Shown here one piece after another: positions 37,149-45,462 of a stretch of 64,000 nt of DNA. Within the stretch, counting starts at the first letter, position 1. The number at the start of each line of letters is the position of its first letter. The position numbers and the translations under genes are program-made. The stretch is from an uncultured Alphaproteobacteria bacterium (lineage in GTDB: Bacteria > Pseudomonadota > Alphaproteobacteria > Micavibrionales > Micavibrionaceae), in NCBI GenBank assembly GCA_946480475.1, contig CAMLJM010000010.1:16412-80411 (forward strand). The letters are read 5' to 3'. Under the pieces are notes generated by a model, which saw nothing but the letters and a program-made list of their open reading frames with translations, was not told the DNA's origin and made no database searches.

Positions 37149-38633
37149 ATGGGAAAAAGAATAAAATCATTTAGTCTGGGTTATTTCACGAACGACATCG
37201 CTAAGGCGCTTATGCGTTCGCTGTCAGGCGGGCATCCGCGTCCTGCAGCCGTACATATTGAGCCGCAAAGCACCAGTTGGGCGCTTGCTGCTGAATATGC
37301 CCCGGCGGGGCAGGCGATACTTCCCTCAAGACATGCAGAATTTTGTACAAACTTACTCGCAGGAAAGCCTGAGGATGGTTCTTCCTGGGATGTGGGCTAC
37401 ATGGACGAGTTTATTAAAAGCGGACGTTCTGCGTTTTTTGCCGCTGCCCTGCATCCTGATATTCGTGTCATTACTATTAGTAGCCAAGAGAATAAAACGC
37501 CTTCCTATGGCTACAGAGATTACCGTGATTTAAACGGCCCCGTTATTTTGAAGGCCGCCGGCAACGGTCAGGAAGACTGGCTGGATTATCAAAGGACAGC
37601 AACACTATCCGGGGAAGTTTTTGCTCCAGGTTACTTAAGGGTAGGGGAGTGTTTACCTACGGGCGAGGTTTATTCTGGGTCACAAGCATCAGGCCCTGCT
37701 TTTATATGTGATCATCCTCGAGATGTGCAAAGTGTGATGGGTGATGTTTCATATTACCCTGATAAGGCTGATGTTAAATCATTTCTTGACTGGCCATATC
37801 ATGGAATACCGGATGACTGTGCGGCAGCACTTGCTGCGTATGTCCCGCCCGAAGAGCAGTTGAAAGAATTCTATGGGACATCTGCTTCGGCGCCCCAAGC
37901 CGGTATGATGATTATGCGTCATACGGCTTGTATGAAAGGGATAGCATCATATGATATTATCCCTGCTGTTCTCATGGCAGCTCAGACAAATGCGCCGCCG
38001 CCCATAGCCAAGCGCCTGGTCGAAACGCAGTCAGGCATGGTTTTCGATCCTTTCCATTATGGTCATGGCGTGCTTGTTGAAGAGTGTCTGGCGCAAGCCC
38101 TGAGCGATGTCTGGCAAGTGCGTTCCATGAGTGGCAAGACAACCAAATCAGGTGAATATTCTCGACCTTTAACTGTCGAGGGTAAGGGGCATGGTTCTGC
38201 ACGTACCGATAAGGCCCGAGGGCCAGTTGTGAATACAGTTCTGGCGGTGTCTTTCATAAATGATGAGCGTGACCCTGGTATGGCGGAGTCACGTATGCCC
38301 CAGTATTTAATGTTGCAGAGCCCGCAGGGAACAATCATTCATTTGCCCATCCTTTACGACCGCAAGAATGTATATGGGCCTTATATTCGGGCAGGCTACC
38401 AGACCGCGGCGTTCTTTGGTGAAGACATCAGCAAGGGTGAGTGGCGGATTGCTTACTCTAAGATTGACAAGAATCCATTACGAATTGCATCGATGAAAAT
38501 CATTGCACACACTATGCATGAGAAAAGTCCCGCAAATGTTCTGTTTAAGGGGTTTCAGAAAGCTGCTCTCTATACGCGTGCGCAAGAAAAGGCGGCGTCT
38601 GTGACAATGCCGCTTTCGGTCTTAAAGCCGTAA
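37149..38633 (+). CDS. Divergent subtilisin-like (S8) protein with C-terminal P-domain, no signal peptide
   Basis: The 494-residue product has the last part of an S8 active site: oxyanion Asn in AAGNG (139) and the catalytic Ser in GTSASAP (245), followed by the usual helix (MMIMRHTACM...IIPAVLMAAQT). His62 in SRHAEFCTNLLAG is in the place of the subtilisin His motif. The first motif is poor: AAVHIEP (33-39) has Glu instead of Asp. Residues about 355-455 resemble the P-domain of kexin-type convertases (MLQSPQGT...FFGEDISKGEW). There is no signal peptide or pro-domain, so it would act in the cytoplasm unless exported another way. It is convergent with hemB, 3 bp apart. Activity is uncertain. 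Confidence 0.72.
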   Translation: MGKRIKSFSLGYFTNDIAKALMRSLSGGHPRPAAVHIEPQSTSWALAAEYAPAGQAILPSRHAEFCTNLLAGKPEDGSSWDVGYMDEFIKSGRSAFFAAALHPDIRVITISSQENKTPSYGYRDYRDLNGPVILKAAGNGQEDWLDYQRTATLSGEVFAPGYLRVGECLPTGEVYSGSQASGPAFICDHPRDVQSVMGDVSYYPDKADVKSFLDWPYHGIPDDCAAALAAYVPPEEQLKEFYGTSASAPQAGMMIMRHTACMKGIASYDIIPAVLMAAQTNAPPPIAKRLVETQSGMVFDPFHYGHGVLVEECLAQALSDVWQVRSMSGKTTKSGEYSRPLTVEGKGHGSARTDKARGPVVNTVLAVSFINDERDPGMAESRMPQYLMLQSPQGTIIHLPILYDRKNVYGPYIRAGYQTAAFFGEDISKGEWRIAYSKIDKNPLRIASMKIIAHTMHEKSPANVLFKGFQKAALYTRAQEKAASVTMPLSVLKP

Positions 38634-38636
38634 TCG

Positions 38637-39668
38637 TTATTTATTATTGATCAGATTTGCGGCATCTATGGACGCATAGGTCAGGATGCCATCGGCGCCG
38701 GCACGCTTGAATCCCATCAGCATTTCCATCAGGGCCTTGTTGTAATCCAATGCGCCAGCTTCGGCGGCGAACTTCAGCATCGCGTATTCACCACTGACAT
38801 TATAAGCAAATGTGGGTACACGGAATTCCGATTTTACGCGGTGAATGATATCGAGATAGGGTAGCCCTGGTTTTACCATGACCATATCGGCGCCTTCGTC
38901 CAGATCCAATGCAACCTCGCGCATCGCTTCATCGCTATTTGCGGGGTCCATCTGATGTGTTTTGCGGTCACCTGTCTTCAGAGAGCATCCGGCAGCATCG
39001 CGGAAGGGGCCGTAGAAGGCAGATGCATACTTGGCGGCATATGAAAGAATGGCAATATTTTCGTGGCCGTTTTCATCGAGAGCACTGCGAATGGCACTGA
39101 CCATACCATCCATCATGCCCGATGGAGCAATAATATCTGCGCCTGCTTCAGCGGCTACAACGGCTTGTATGGCTAGATTTTCAAGTGTCAGATCGTTCAT
39201 GACTTGCCCGTGTTCATCCAGTGGGCCGCAATGACCGTGATCTGTATATTCGCAGAAACATGCATCAGCCATAACAATCATGTCAGGGCAGGCATCTTTG
39301 ACGTTACGAATCATGCGGGCCATCAAACCGTCGTGTTGCATGGAGTCAGTGCCATGGTCATCTTTATGATGAGATACGCCGAATAACATGACAGATTTTA
39401 TACCTGCCTGCTCTGCCTGACGGATAACGGCGCTGATCGATTTTTCAGTTTCACGGAATACGCCTGGCATCGATTTAATCGGTTGGCGTTCACTGATTTC
39501 CTCTTCCACAAAAAGCGGCAGGATCAGGTCTGCTGTTGTTAGTACATTTTCCCGGACCAAGGCGCGCATATTTTCAGACGTGCGAAGGCGGCGCATGCGC
39601 ACCAGCGGTGGTTCTACCGAGATGCGGTTTTCAGCGGTGATGCGGGATAAGGGTTTGGAAAGGGTCAT
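38637..39668 (-). CDS. hemB: Delta-aminolevulinic acid dehydratase (porphobilinogen synthase)
   Basis: HemB condenses two 5-aminolevulinate molecules to porphobilinogen for haem. The 343 residues include the two Schiff-base Lys regions (YAAKYASAFYGPFRDA and VMVKPGLPYLD). The metal site is ADACFCEYTDHGHCG, with the three Cys of zinc-type enzymes; many alphaproteobacterial HemB proteins have a Cys-free magnesium-type site instead. It is divergent from the HIBYL-CoA hydrolase gene and ends 3 bp from the S8-like gene. Confidence 0.95.
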   Translation of the reverse strand: MTLSKPLSRITAENRISVEPPLVRMRRLRTSENMRALVRENVLTTADLILPLFVEEEISERQPIKSMPGVFRETEKSISAVIRQAEQAGIKSVMLFGVSHHKDDHGTDSMQHDGLMARMIRNVKDACPDMIVMADACFCEYTDHGHCGPLDEHGQVMNDLTLENLAIQAVVAAEAGADIIAPSGMMDGMVSAIRSALDENGHENIAILSYAAKYASAFYGPFRDAAGCSLKTGDRKTHQMDPANSDEAMREVALDLDEGADMVMVKPGLPYLDIIHRVKSEFRVPTFAYNVSGEYAMLKFAAEAGALDYNKALMEMLMGFKRAGADGILTYASIDAANLINNK

Positions 39669-39733
39669 TTTGTTTGCATCCTAAATGGGAGTATGGCCTA
39701 ATCTGGCGACATATAACTCCCTTGGGGCGCGCC

Positions 39734-40786
39734 ATGTCAACGAATACTGATGATGAAATCCTGATGGCTAGGCAGGGGCCGGTCATGCTGGTAACCCTAA
39801 ACAGGCCTTCGGCGCTTAACGCCTTGTCTCATAACATGATTTTACGTCTGCTGGAGGGGGTGTCCGAGTGGTCGGACGATAACAATATACAATCTGTTGT
39901 GATAACAGGAGCCGGGGGAAAGGCCTTTTGCGCTGGGGGGGATATCAAACAGACATGGGTTAATCGTGCCGATGTAACAAAGAACGATCGTTACTTCTAC
40001 GATGAATATAATCTGAATCGTCATTTACATGGTTTTTCCAAACCCCTGATCGCCCTGATGGATGGCATAACTATGGGGGGTGGTTATGGTGTCGCTGGTT
40101 ATTGCCGTTACAGGATAGCCACGCAGAATACCAAATGGGCGATGCCTGAAACAGGGATTGGATTCTTTCCGGATATTGGAAGTTCGTATTCTTTACTTAA
40201 AGCTCCGGGCTATTTGGGGATGTGCCTGGCGCTCACAGGCATGACGATTGGTCCTGAAGATACGCGTTATGCTGGTTTTGCCACTCATTACATGTATGCA
40301 GAAGCTCTGCCGGAATTGCTTCAGGCTCTTTACAAGGGAGAGGCGCCTGAGATTGCGATTGAGCATTTCAATAAAGTGCCCGCAATAACAGGCCCGTTGA
40401 CGCAGCATCAGGATGTGATTGATCGCTGTTTCTCCCAAAATAGTGTATCGGAGATTATCGGCGCTTTGGAAAAAGAGACTTCGGAATGGGCTCAGGCCAC
40501 TTTGCAGCTTTTGTTATCCCGCTCGCCGTTGGCTGTTTATGTAACGTTTGCGCGTATGAAAGAGGCGGAGGGCCAGACATTTTCCCAGATTATTGAGCGT
40601 GATTATGTCATTGCCCGTCAATTTATGCGTGGTAATGAGTTCTTTGAGGGTGTTCGGGCGATGCTGGTTGATAAGGATAAAAACCCGCAATGGGTCCCAA
40701 AAACCTTCGATAAAGTCGCCAAAACCGTGGTATCCCGCCATTTTGAGCCTTTGCCAGGCCGTCTGGATGAAGGATTTAATGGTTGA
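39734..40786 (+). CDS. 3-hydroxyisobutyryl-CoA hydrolase (crotonase superfamily)
   Basis: The enzyme frees 3-hydroxyisobutyrate from its CoA ester in valine breakdown. The 350-residue protein has the crotonase oxyanion-hole segments (GGKAFCAGGDIK and MDGITMGGGYG) and the HIBCH-type motif MPETGIGFFPDIG with catalytic Glu, plus the longer C-terminal region (ECH_2 family) absent from simple enoyl-CoA hydratases. ATG 39734 was chosen over the upstream 39674 start, which would add 20 residues overlapping the hemB promoter. An enoyl-CoA hydratase role is less likely. Confidence 0.87.
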   Translation: MSTNTDDEILMARQGPVMLVTLNRPSALNALSHNMILRLLEGVSEWSDDNNIQSVVITGAGGKAFCAGGDIKQTWVNRADVTKNDRYFYDEYNLNRHLHGFSKPLIALMDGITMGGGYGVAGYCRYRIATQNTKWAMPETGIGFFPDIGSSYSLLKAPGYLGMCLALTGMTIGPEDTRYAGFATHYMYAEALPELLQALYKGEAPEIAIEHFNKVPAITGPLTQHQDVIDRCFSQNSVSEIIGALEKETSEWAQATLQLLLSRSPLAVYVTFARMKEAEGQTFSQIIERDYVIARQFMRGNEFFEGVRAMLVDKDKNPQWVPKTFDKVAKTVVSRHFEPLPGRLDEGFNG

Positions 40787-40803
40787 AATCGCCCTCAGGT
40801 GCG

Positions 40804-40818
40804 TTATCATTTTGATAA
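40804..40818. promoter_or_regulatory. Inverted repeat before the LdtR-like gene
   Basis: TTATCA-TTT-TGATAA is a perfect 6-bp palindrome, followed by TATAAT at 40825-40830, in the 106-bp gap before the MarR gene. It could be an autoregulatory operator. No T run follows, so a terminator is unlikely. Confidence 0.3.
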
Positions 40819-40892
40819 TAAAGCTATAATATCCTTAGTATCTGGTAATTCTACCTGTTCTGAATTTCTTAACCGACCCTGGAGTGTGAAAC

Positions 40893-41369
40893 GTGACCGC
40901 GACTGCTTACTATGATGCGATCCAACTGATCGAGCGCCTGCACCGCCATTTTCTGGATGTGCTGAAAATCGAGCTTGATCGCAAAGGGATTCAGGACATT
41001 AACAACGTTCAGAGTATGATCCTGTTTAACATTGGTGATGATGAAATGACTGTGGGTGAATTAACAATCCGTGGTTATTACCTTGGCTCCAACGTGTCTT
41101 ATAACGTCAAGAAGATGGTTGAGAACGGGTACCTGATCCAGGAGCGTTCCGTCCATGATAAGCGCTCTATACGTGTACGTTTATCGGATAAAGGTAAGAA
41201 ACTTTGTGAACTGATCACAGCGATGTTCAAACGCCATGAGGACCAACTTAAAGGTACTGATATTACGGATGAACGCCTGACAGGACTTAATAACGCGCTT
41301 AAAATGATCGAGCGTTTTTGGGCAAGTCAGACCAATTTCAATTCTCTCAATCCTGCCGATTTTGATTGA
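40893..41369 (+). CDS. MarR-family regulator, LdtR-like
   Basis: The 158-residue winged-helix protein starts with YYDAIQLIERLHRHFLDVLKIEL and contains GELTIRGYYLGSNVSYNVKKMVENGYL and the wing SVHDKRSIRVRLSDKG. These segments closely follow LdtR of Rhizobiales, the MarR protein that controls an L,D-transpeptidase gene and osmotic stress tolerance. The start is GTG 40893 with GGAG 9 nt upstream. The only L,D-transpeptidase in this window is at 25742-27523; regulation of it is an inference. The next gene begins 23 bp later. Confidence 0.85.
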   Translation: MTATAYYDAIQLIERLHRHFLDVLKIELDRKGIQDINNVQSMILFNIGDDEMTVGELTIRGYYLGSNVSYNVKKMVENGYLIQERSVHDKRSIRVRLSDKGKKLCELITAMFKRHEDQLKGTDITDERLTGLNNALKMIERFWASQTNFNSLNPADFD

Positions 41370-41392
41370 TGGAAGATTAGGGGGCGCTGCAC

Positions 41393-41935
41393 ATGGAAAC
41401 AACCTCTAATACGACAGCCAGTGCGCGCCTGCATTTTCCGATAGAGGGGCATTCCATCTGGCCCGTTATTTTATGGATGCTGTTATTTAGTTCTGTGGCG
41501 GCTGTTTTTGCCATTGGCCTGACCTTGAATGTATTCCAGATTGGCGGGTTGCCGATTAATAAAAATGCCATGACAGCGCTCGTGGCGGGTTTTCTTGTTT
41601 TGGAATACATAGCTGTTCTAAAATTGATTGTGCCCAACCTGACTGATTATGGCCGTTACCGCATCCATGCTGATCATGTCGATTTTTATCCGCTGGTGTT
41701 GCTGGGTCTAGGGGTGACTGAGCAGGCTAAGCCAGAGCCTGCGTCTGCTTTCACTGGTGTGCGCATTACAATTTCGGTTAGTAAAGATAAGCCCACTTTC
41801 TATCGCATAGATCTGGTACACCCGGCCAAGGGTAAAACACTTAAAATCAAATATTTCCTAGATATGCCAGATGCACAACTTTATGCCCGCGAACTGGCTG
41901 ACGCCATGAAGTTACCGATAATTCAACAGGATTGA
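41393..41935 (+). CDS. Inner-membrane protein of unknown function
   Basis: The 180-residue product has two membrane helices (about 24-48 and 60-82) and a soluble C-terminal domain with beta-type sequence (YRIHADHVDFYPLVLLGL, VRITISVSKDKPTFYRIDLV, KTLKIKYFLDM) that recalls a membrane-attached PH-like domain. I cannot assign a family. It follows the LdtR-like gene by 23 bp and may be co-transcribed with it. Its stop codon lies within the -35 element of the next promoter. Confidence 0.65.
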   Translation: METTSNTTASARLHFPIEGHSIWPVILWMLLFSSVAAVFAIGLTLNVFQIGGLPINKNAMTALVAGFLVLEYIAVLKLIVPNLTDYGRYRIHADHVDFYPLVLLGLGVTEQAKPEPASAFTGVRITISVSKDKPTFYRIDLVHPAKGKTLKIKYFLDMPDAQLYARELADAMKLPIIQQD

Positions 41936-41968
41936 CGCCCCCTTTATGCACTGTTATAAAGTAACAGT
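41932..41968 (+). promoter_or_regulatory. Strong promoter with Zur-like palindrome over the -10
   Basis: TTGACG (41932-41937) and TATAAA (41955-41960) are separated by 17 nt. ACTGTTA (41950-41956) and TAACAGT (41962-41968) are perfect 7-bp arms around TAAAG, so the palindrome covers the -10. The core TGTTA-N5-TAACA has the spacing of the gammaproteobacterial Zur box (TGTTATAATATAACA type). A repressor bound here would block RNA polymerase. Confidence 0.6.
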
Positions 41969-41989
41969 TCTTAAAAAGGCGGACTTTTC

Positions 41990-42643
41990 ATGTCTATGTT
42001 CACGGTATCATCGGCCCAGTGTGTGGCAGGTGGGCGTATTATCCTTCAAGTAGATCGCTTGGTTATTAGCGAGGGTGCCCACGTCTTATTTGAGGGGGCA
42101 TCCGGTAGCGGAAAAACGACGCTTCTTTCCTTGCTGGCGGGATTACGACGGCCCGATAGGGGGGAAGTGTTTTTCCGGGGACAGAACCTAGTCTCGATGA
42201 ATGATGACGAGTTGGATCCGTTACGTGGATCAAATTTTGGCTTCGTCATGCAGGGATATAATCTGATCCGGCATCTAAGTGTTGCTGATAATCTAAGGTT
42301 GGCGCGTTTCGCAGGAGGGTTAGCCCCTGATGAGCAGAAAATTAAGGCTGTTCTCGAGAGGTTGGATATTATGTCCCTGTTTGATGCGCAAGCTTCCGCA
42401 TTAAGCGCAGGGGAAACACAACGTGTGGCTGTCGCGCGTGCGTTAATGAACGATCCAGCGGTTATATTTGCCGATGAGCCAACGTCAGCTCTGGATGATA
42501 TAAACGCAGGCCTGATTATTTCGTTATTACGCGAACAAACAAAAATCTCGGGTGCGGGGTTAATTGTGGCCACACATGACGCGCGTATCAAATCAGGATT
42601 CACGGATATTGTGAGTGTGCATAAGGGGAGGCTTTCTTCATGA
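41990..42643 (+). CDS. ABC transporter ATP-binding protein (LolD/MacB type)
   Basis: The 217-residue ATPase has Walker A (GASGSGKTT), the Q-loop (FGFVMQGYNL), an ABC signature with Ala in place of the second Gly (LSAGETQR), Walker B (VIFADEPTSALDD) and the switch His (VATHDAR). It belongs to the LolD/MacB/FtsE group that works with FtsX-fold permeases. Its stop overlaps the permease start by 4 bp. With the two genes after it, it resembles the Zur-regulated PA4064-PA4066 genes of Pseudomonas aeruginosa in order and families, so a metal-related job is likely. Confidence 0.9.
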   Translation: MSMFTVSSAQCVAGGRIILQVDRLVISEGAHVLFEGASGSGKTTLLSLLAGLRRPDRGEVFFRGQNLVSMNDDELDPLRGSNFGFVMQGYNLIRHLSVADNLRLARFAGGLAPDEQKIKAVLERLDIMSLFDAQASALSAGETQRVAVARALMNDPAVIFADEPTSALDDINAGLIISLLREQTKISGAGLIVATHDARIKSGFTDIVSVHKGRLSS

Positions 42644-43824
42644 ATATTCAGAAGCTTTCCTTATTATCATTACGTCATCGTTCATTTCACACCATGTTAT
42701 GCGTTCTCATGACGGCCTTCTCTGTTATGTCAGGCGTTCTTGTCATTTTGACAGCAGATCATGTGCGGGATCGCATTGCAAGGGATACAGCAGGTATTGA
42801 TCTGGTGATTGGTGCGCGGGGCAGTCCCTTACAGCTTATTCTATCCAGTCTGTACCAAATTGATATACCCACGGGAAACATTGCAGGCGATAACATTGAG
42901 ATTTTCGCTCGCAACCGCGATATCGCACAGGTAATACCGCTAGCGCTTGGTGATAATCTGGGTGGCTTTCGGATCGTAGGTACGACAGTCGATTACGTAG
43001 CTTTGTATCATGCCGAATATAAGAATGGCAGAAGTTGGGAAAAACCGATGGAAGCCGTGGCGGGTGCGTACGCGGCTCATAAACTAAATTTGGATGTGGG
43101 GTCCCAATTTTCCGGTGCCCATGGATTGGCAGAGAATGACGATCACCATCATAACGAAAAATATACTGTTACAGGTATACTGCAGCCAACAGGCACAATC
43201 ATTGATCGTCTTGTATTGACCTCTGTAGAGAGCGTGCAAGAACTTCATCATCATGAAGAGGCAGGTCATGAAGACTCTCAGGAAATCACAGCCTTACTGG
43301 TGAAAGTTAAAAACCCACGTGCTGTCATAAATTTACCACGCATAATTAACCGCGATACCTCAGTTATGGCGGCATCTCCCGCATTAGAGCTTGCGCGTTT
43401 AAGTGCTATGATGGGCCTGAGTGGACGATTGGTTATGGGTGGTGCCTTGGTTTTGCTCCTTATGGCAGCGCTTTCAATTTTTAGTGGACTTGCGAGTAAT
43501 TTTGAGAGCAGGGCGCATGATCTGGTGGTCATGCGGTTACTCGGGATGCCGCGTAAACGGCTGTCTGCCATGATTATGATGGAGGCATCTCTCATATCCT
43601 TGATGGGTATATCGATAGGTGTTGTTTGCGGGCATCTATTATTTGCGGGTCTGATTTTCCTGGTTGAGCCCTTGCAGGCCTCTGGCGCCAATGCCCTCAC
43701 GTTTCGCTTTGGTGAGTTGGTGTTATTTGCTATTGTCATGATAGCTGGTTTAATGGCTGCTACTGTTCCAGCCTTGCGTGCGTACCGTGCAGATGTGAGT
43801 AGCCTTCTAAGGAGCGGGTCATGA
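42640..43824 (+). CDS. FtsX/MacB-type permease with His-rich periplasmic loop
   Basis: The 394-residue protein has an N-terminal membrane helix (about 18-40), a periplasmic domain and three C-terminal helices (about 265-290, 315-340, 360-385) with the FtsX fold. The periplasmic domain carries two His clusters (ENDDHHHNEKYT and ELHHHEEAGHED), which suggest binding of zinc or another transition metal. It overlaps the ATPase gene before it and the DUF3299 gene after it by 4 bp each, so all three are translationally coupled. Export, uptake or metal-dependent release of a lipoprotein are all possible. Confidence 0.87.
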   Translation: MNIQKLSLLSLRHRSFHTMLCVLMTAFSVMSGVLVILTADHVRDRIARDTAGIDLVIGARGSPLQLILSSLYQIDIPTGNIAGDNIEIFARNRDIAQVIPLALGDNLGGFRIVGTTVDYVALYHAEYKNGRSWEKPMEAVAGAYAAHKLNLDVGSQFSGAHGLAENDDHHHNEKYTVTGILQPTGTIIDRLVLTSVESVQELHHHEEAGHEDSQEITALLVKVKNPRAVINLPRIINRDTSVMAASPALELARLSAMMGLSGRLVMGGALVLLLMAALSIFSGLASNFESRAHDLVVMRLLGMPRKRLSAMIMMEASLISLMGISIGVVCGHLLFAGLIFLVEPLQASGANALTFRFGELVLFAIVMIAGLMAATVPALRAYRADVSSLLRSGS

Positions 43825-44324
43825 TAAAGGTCGTTCTGCTCTGTCTATTTATGATTATATCTTTCCCGGCCTATGCCATGATGGATGAAAGCGAACGGGA
43901 TATTGCTTCTTATATCCCTGATTTTGTGAAGGTTCCGCACGGTGGCGTATCCTGGGATATATTCACACAGACCAAAGAAATTACTACATCTGGCAAAGAT
44001 GAGCAGGGTATGGATTATGAGTTCAAAATGCCCGGCTTTTCTGATGCAATAAAGAAGCTTGATGGTCAAGAAGTTATTATGCAAGGTTATATGTTTCCGC
44101 TAGAGGCAGAAGAAAAGCAGAGCGAATTTCTGTTTGGTCCGTTCCCTGTATCATGCCCTTATCATTATCATGTGGGGCCTTCGATGGTGATTGAGGTTCA
44201 TGCCAAAAAACCGATAAAGTTTTCTTATGAGCCTATAGATATTAAAGGTCGTCTTGAATTGGTTCCGAAGGATATGGAGACAGAAGTGTTTTATCGAATA
44301 TATGACGCAGTTGAGGTGAATTAG
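43821..44324 (+). CDS. Exported DUF3299 protein
   Basis: The 167-residue product has a signal peptide (MIKVVLLCLFMIISFPAYA). The mature part contains the DUF3299 core: LDGQEVIMQGYMFPLE, then FLFGPFPVSCPYHYHVGPS. The Cys and the two His in CPYHYH could bind metal. In Pseudomonas aeruginosa a DUF3299 gene (PA4066) lies at the end of the Zur-regulated PA4063-PA4066 operon, as here after ATPase and permease. It ends with a 4-bp overlap with the convergent LysE-type gene. Confidence 0.83.
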   Translation: MIKVVLLCLFMIISFPAYAMMDESERDIASYIPDFVKVPHGGVSWDIFTQTKEITTSGKDEQGMDYEFKMPGFSDAIKKLDGQEVIMQGYMFPLEAEEKQSEFLFGPFPVSCPYHYHVGPSMVIEVHAKKPIKFSYEPIDIKGRLELVPKDMETEVFYRIYDAVEVN

Positions 44325-44947
44325 GTTTGTGTACTATGCAGAAACCATACCGCTGTTAATACTAAACTTATGCTAAAGAATCCTCTTACTTCTTTTCTTT
44401 TATAAGTCTGGCTACTTATTTTCTGAGTACCGGCGATACTGATAATCGACGCATGTACGATCGTGGCAATAAAGACATATGTTATTGTCATTATTAGCGT
44501 TTGCTGACTCGCTGTTTGATTGATATCTATATAGTTTGGTAATACTGCTATATAGAAAAGTGCTGCTTTCGGGTTAAGTAAATTGGTTACGAGTCCTCGT
44601 GTAAAATAAGTCAGTAAATCCTTATCTAAAGTTTTATTTTTCTCATCTGCTGAATTTGGTACTCGCCATGCGTCCCAAGCTAGCCATAGAAGATATAGAA
44701 AGCCTGCGATGCGCAGTACATTATATATTGATGGCATCTCAACAAGGATAGAAATGGCCCCGAATGTTGCAACTATACCCATGATCAGTAAACCCAAGGC
44801 TATTCCGGCTGCTGCTGCGTATCCGGCATGCCGACCATGACTCAAGCTTAGTAATACTAAATAAGTCATGTTGGGGCCTGGTGTTGCCTCTATTAGAATG
44901 CAAGCTGCCAAAAATGATACGGGAATGGTAAAGAGTAGAAAATCCAT
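44321..44947 (-). CDS. LysE/RhtB family amino-acid exporter
   Basis: The 208-residue membrane protein has about six hydrophobic helices and the LysE signature near the N-terminus (EATPGPNMTYLVLLSLSHGRHAGYAAAAG), followed by GFLYLLWLAWDAWR and FTRGLVTNLLNPKAALFYIAVLPNYI. Members export amino acids such as homoserine, threonine, lysine or leucine; the substrate here is not predictable. The codon use looks more AT-rich than in the neighbours, with many TTA and ATA codons, so it may have been acquired or be under weaker selection. It is convergent with the DUF3299 gene. Confidence 0.85.
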   Translation of the reverse strand: MDFLLFTIPVSFLAACILIEATPGPNMTYLVLLSLSHGRHAGYAAAAGIALGLLIMGIVATFGAISILVEMPSIYNVLRIAGFLYLLWLAWDAWRVPNSADEKNKTLDKDLLTYFTRGLVTNLLNPKAALFYIAVLPNYIDINQTASQQTLIMTITYVFIATIVHASIISIAGTQKISSQTYKRKEVRGFFSISLVLTAVWFLHSTQT

Positions 44948-45054
44948 AAGTTTTCAGACATTATGTTTGGAAATAATTCTCTCAGTCATATCGGATTAAG
45001 GCTGCGTTTGTGTTTGCGGTTCTATTAAAGTGGGTGGTTTGATCTTTAACGTTC

Positions 45055-45435
45055 TTAGGGCTGAGGGCCGCCGAAATTAGTAAAGGGTGTGCCGTCAGGT
45101 TGAACAAACTCAACTTCTTTTGCGGCAGAGGGGGTGCTTGTAACAGCATCATGCCAGGCATTGTTTATCTTTTTGGATAGCAGATGAAGCTGATCTGCAA
45201 GCGGGGTTCCCTCTGTAATAGAAACGGGGGCTTGATCAATCAGCATCACTTTCTGCATATCAAATCTGGCGGCGGCTTTTACAGGCGTGCCTTTGTTAGA
45301 GAAGTAGAGCAGAGCCAACGGGCTTCTCTGCATAAAAATGGCCTTTTCGATTTTGATATCACCGTCAGCAATGCCTTCCTGGCTTAAGTCTGCTTCCATG
45401 CTGGCGCCTTGATTGTTCATTATAACTTTCAGCAT
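45055..45435 (-). CDS. Small protein of unknown function
   Basis: I do not recognise this 126-residue protein. It has no signal peptide. The first half is beta-type (MLKVIMNNQGASMEADLSQEG; IEKAIFMQRSPLALLYFSNKG), the second half helical with a Pro/Gly-rich end (TPFTNFGGPQP). AGGAGAG precedes the ATG. It follows the glutaryl-CoA dehydrogenase gene by 27 bp in the same direction and may be its co-transcribed partner. Confidence 0.55.
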   Translation of the reverse strand: MLKVIMNNQGASMEADLSQEGIADGDIKIEKAIFMQRSPLALLYFSNKGTPVKAAARFDMQKVMLIDQAPVSITEGTPLADQLHLLSKKINNAWHDAVTSTPSAAKEVEFVQPDGTPFTNFGGPQP

Positions 45436-45462
45436 TCATTCTCTCCTTTATTACCTTAATTT

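Noticed and set aside
44321..44947. LysE gene as a clear horizontal-transfer island
   Set aside because: The gene looks AT-rich, but it is a single gene without mobile-element borders, so I only note the composition.
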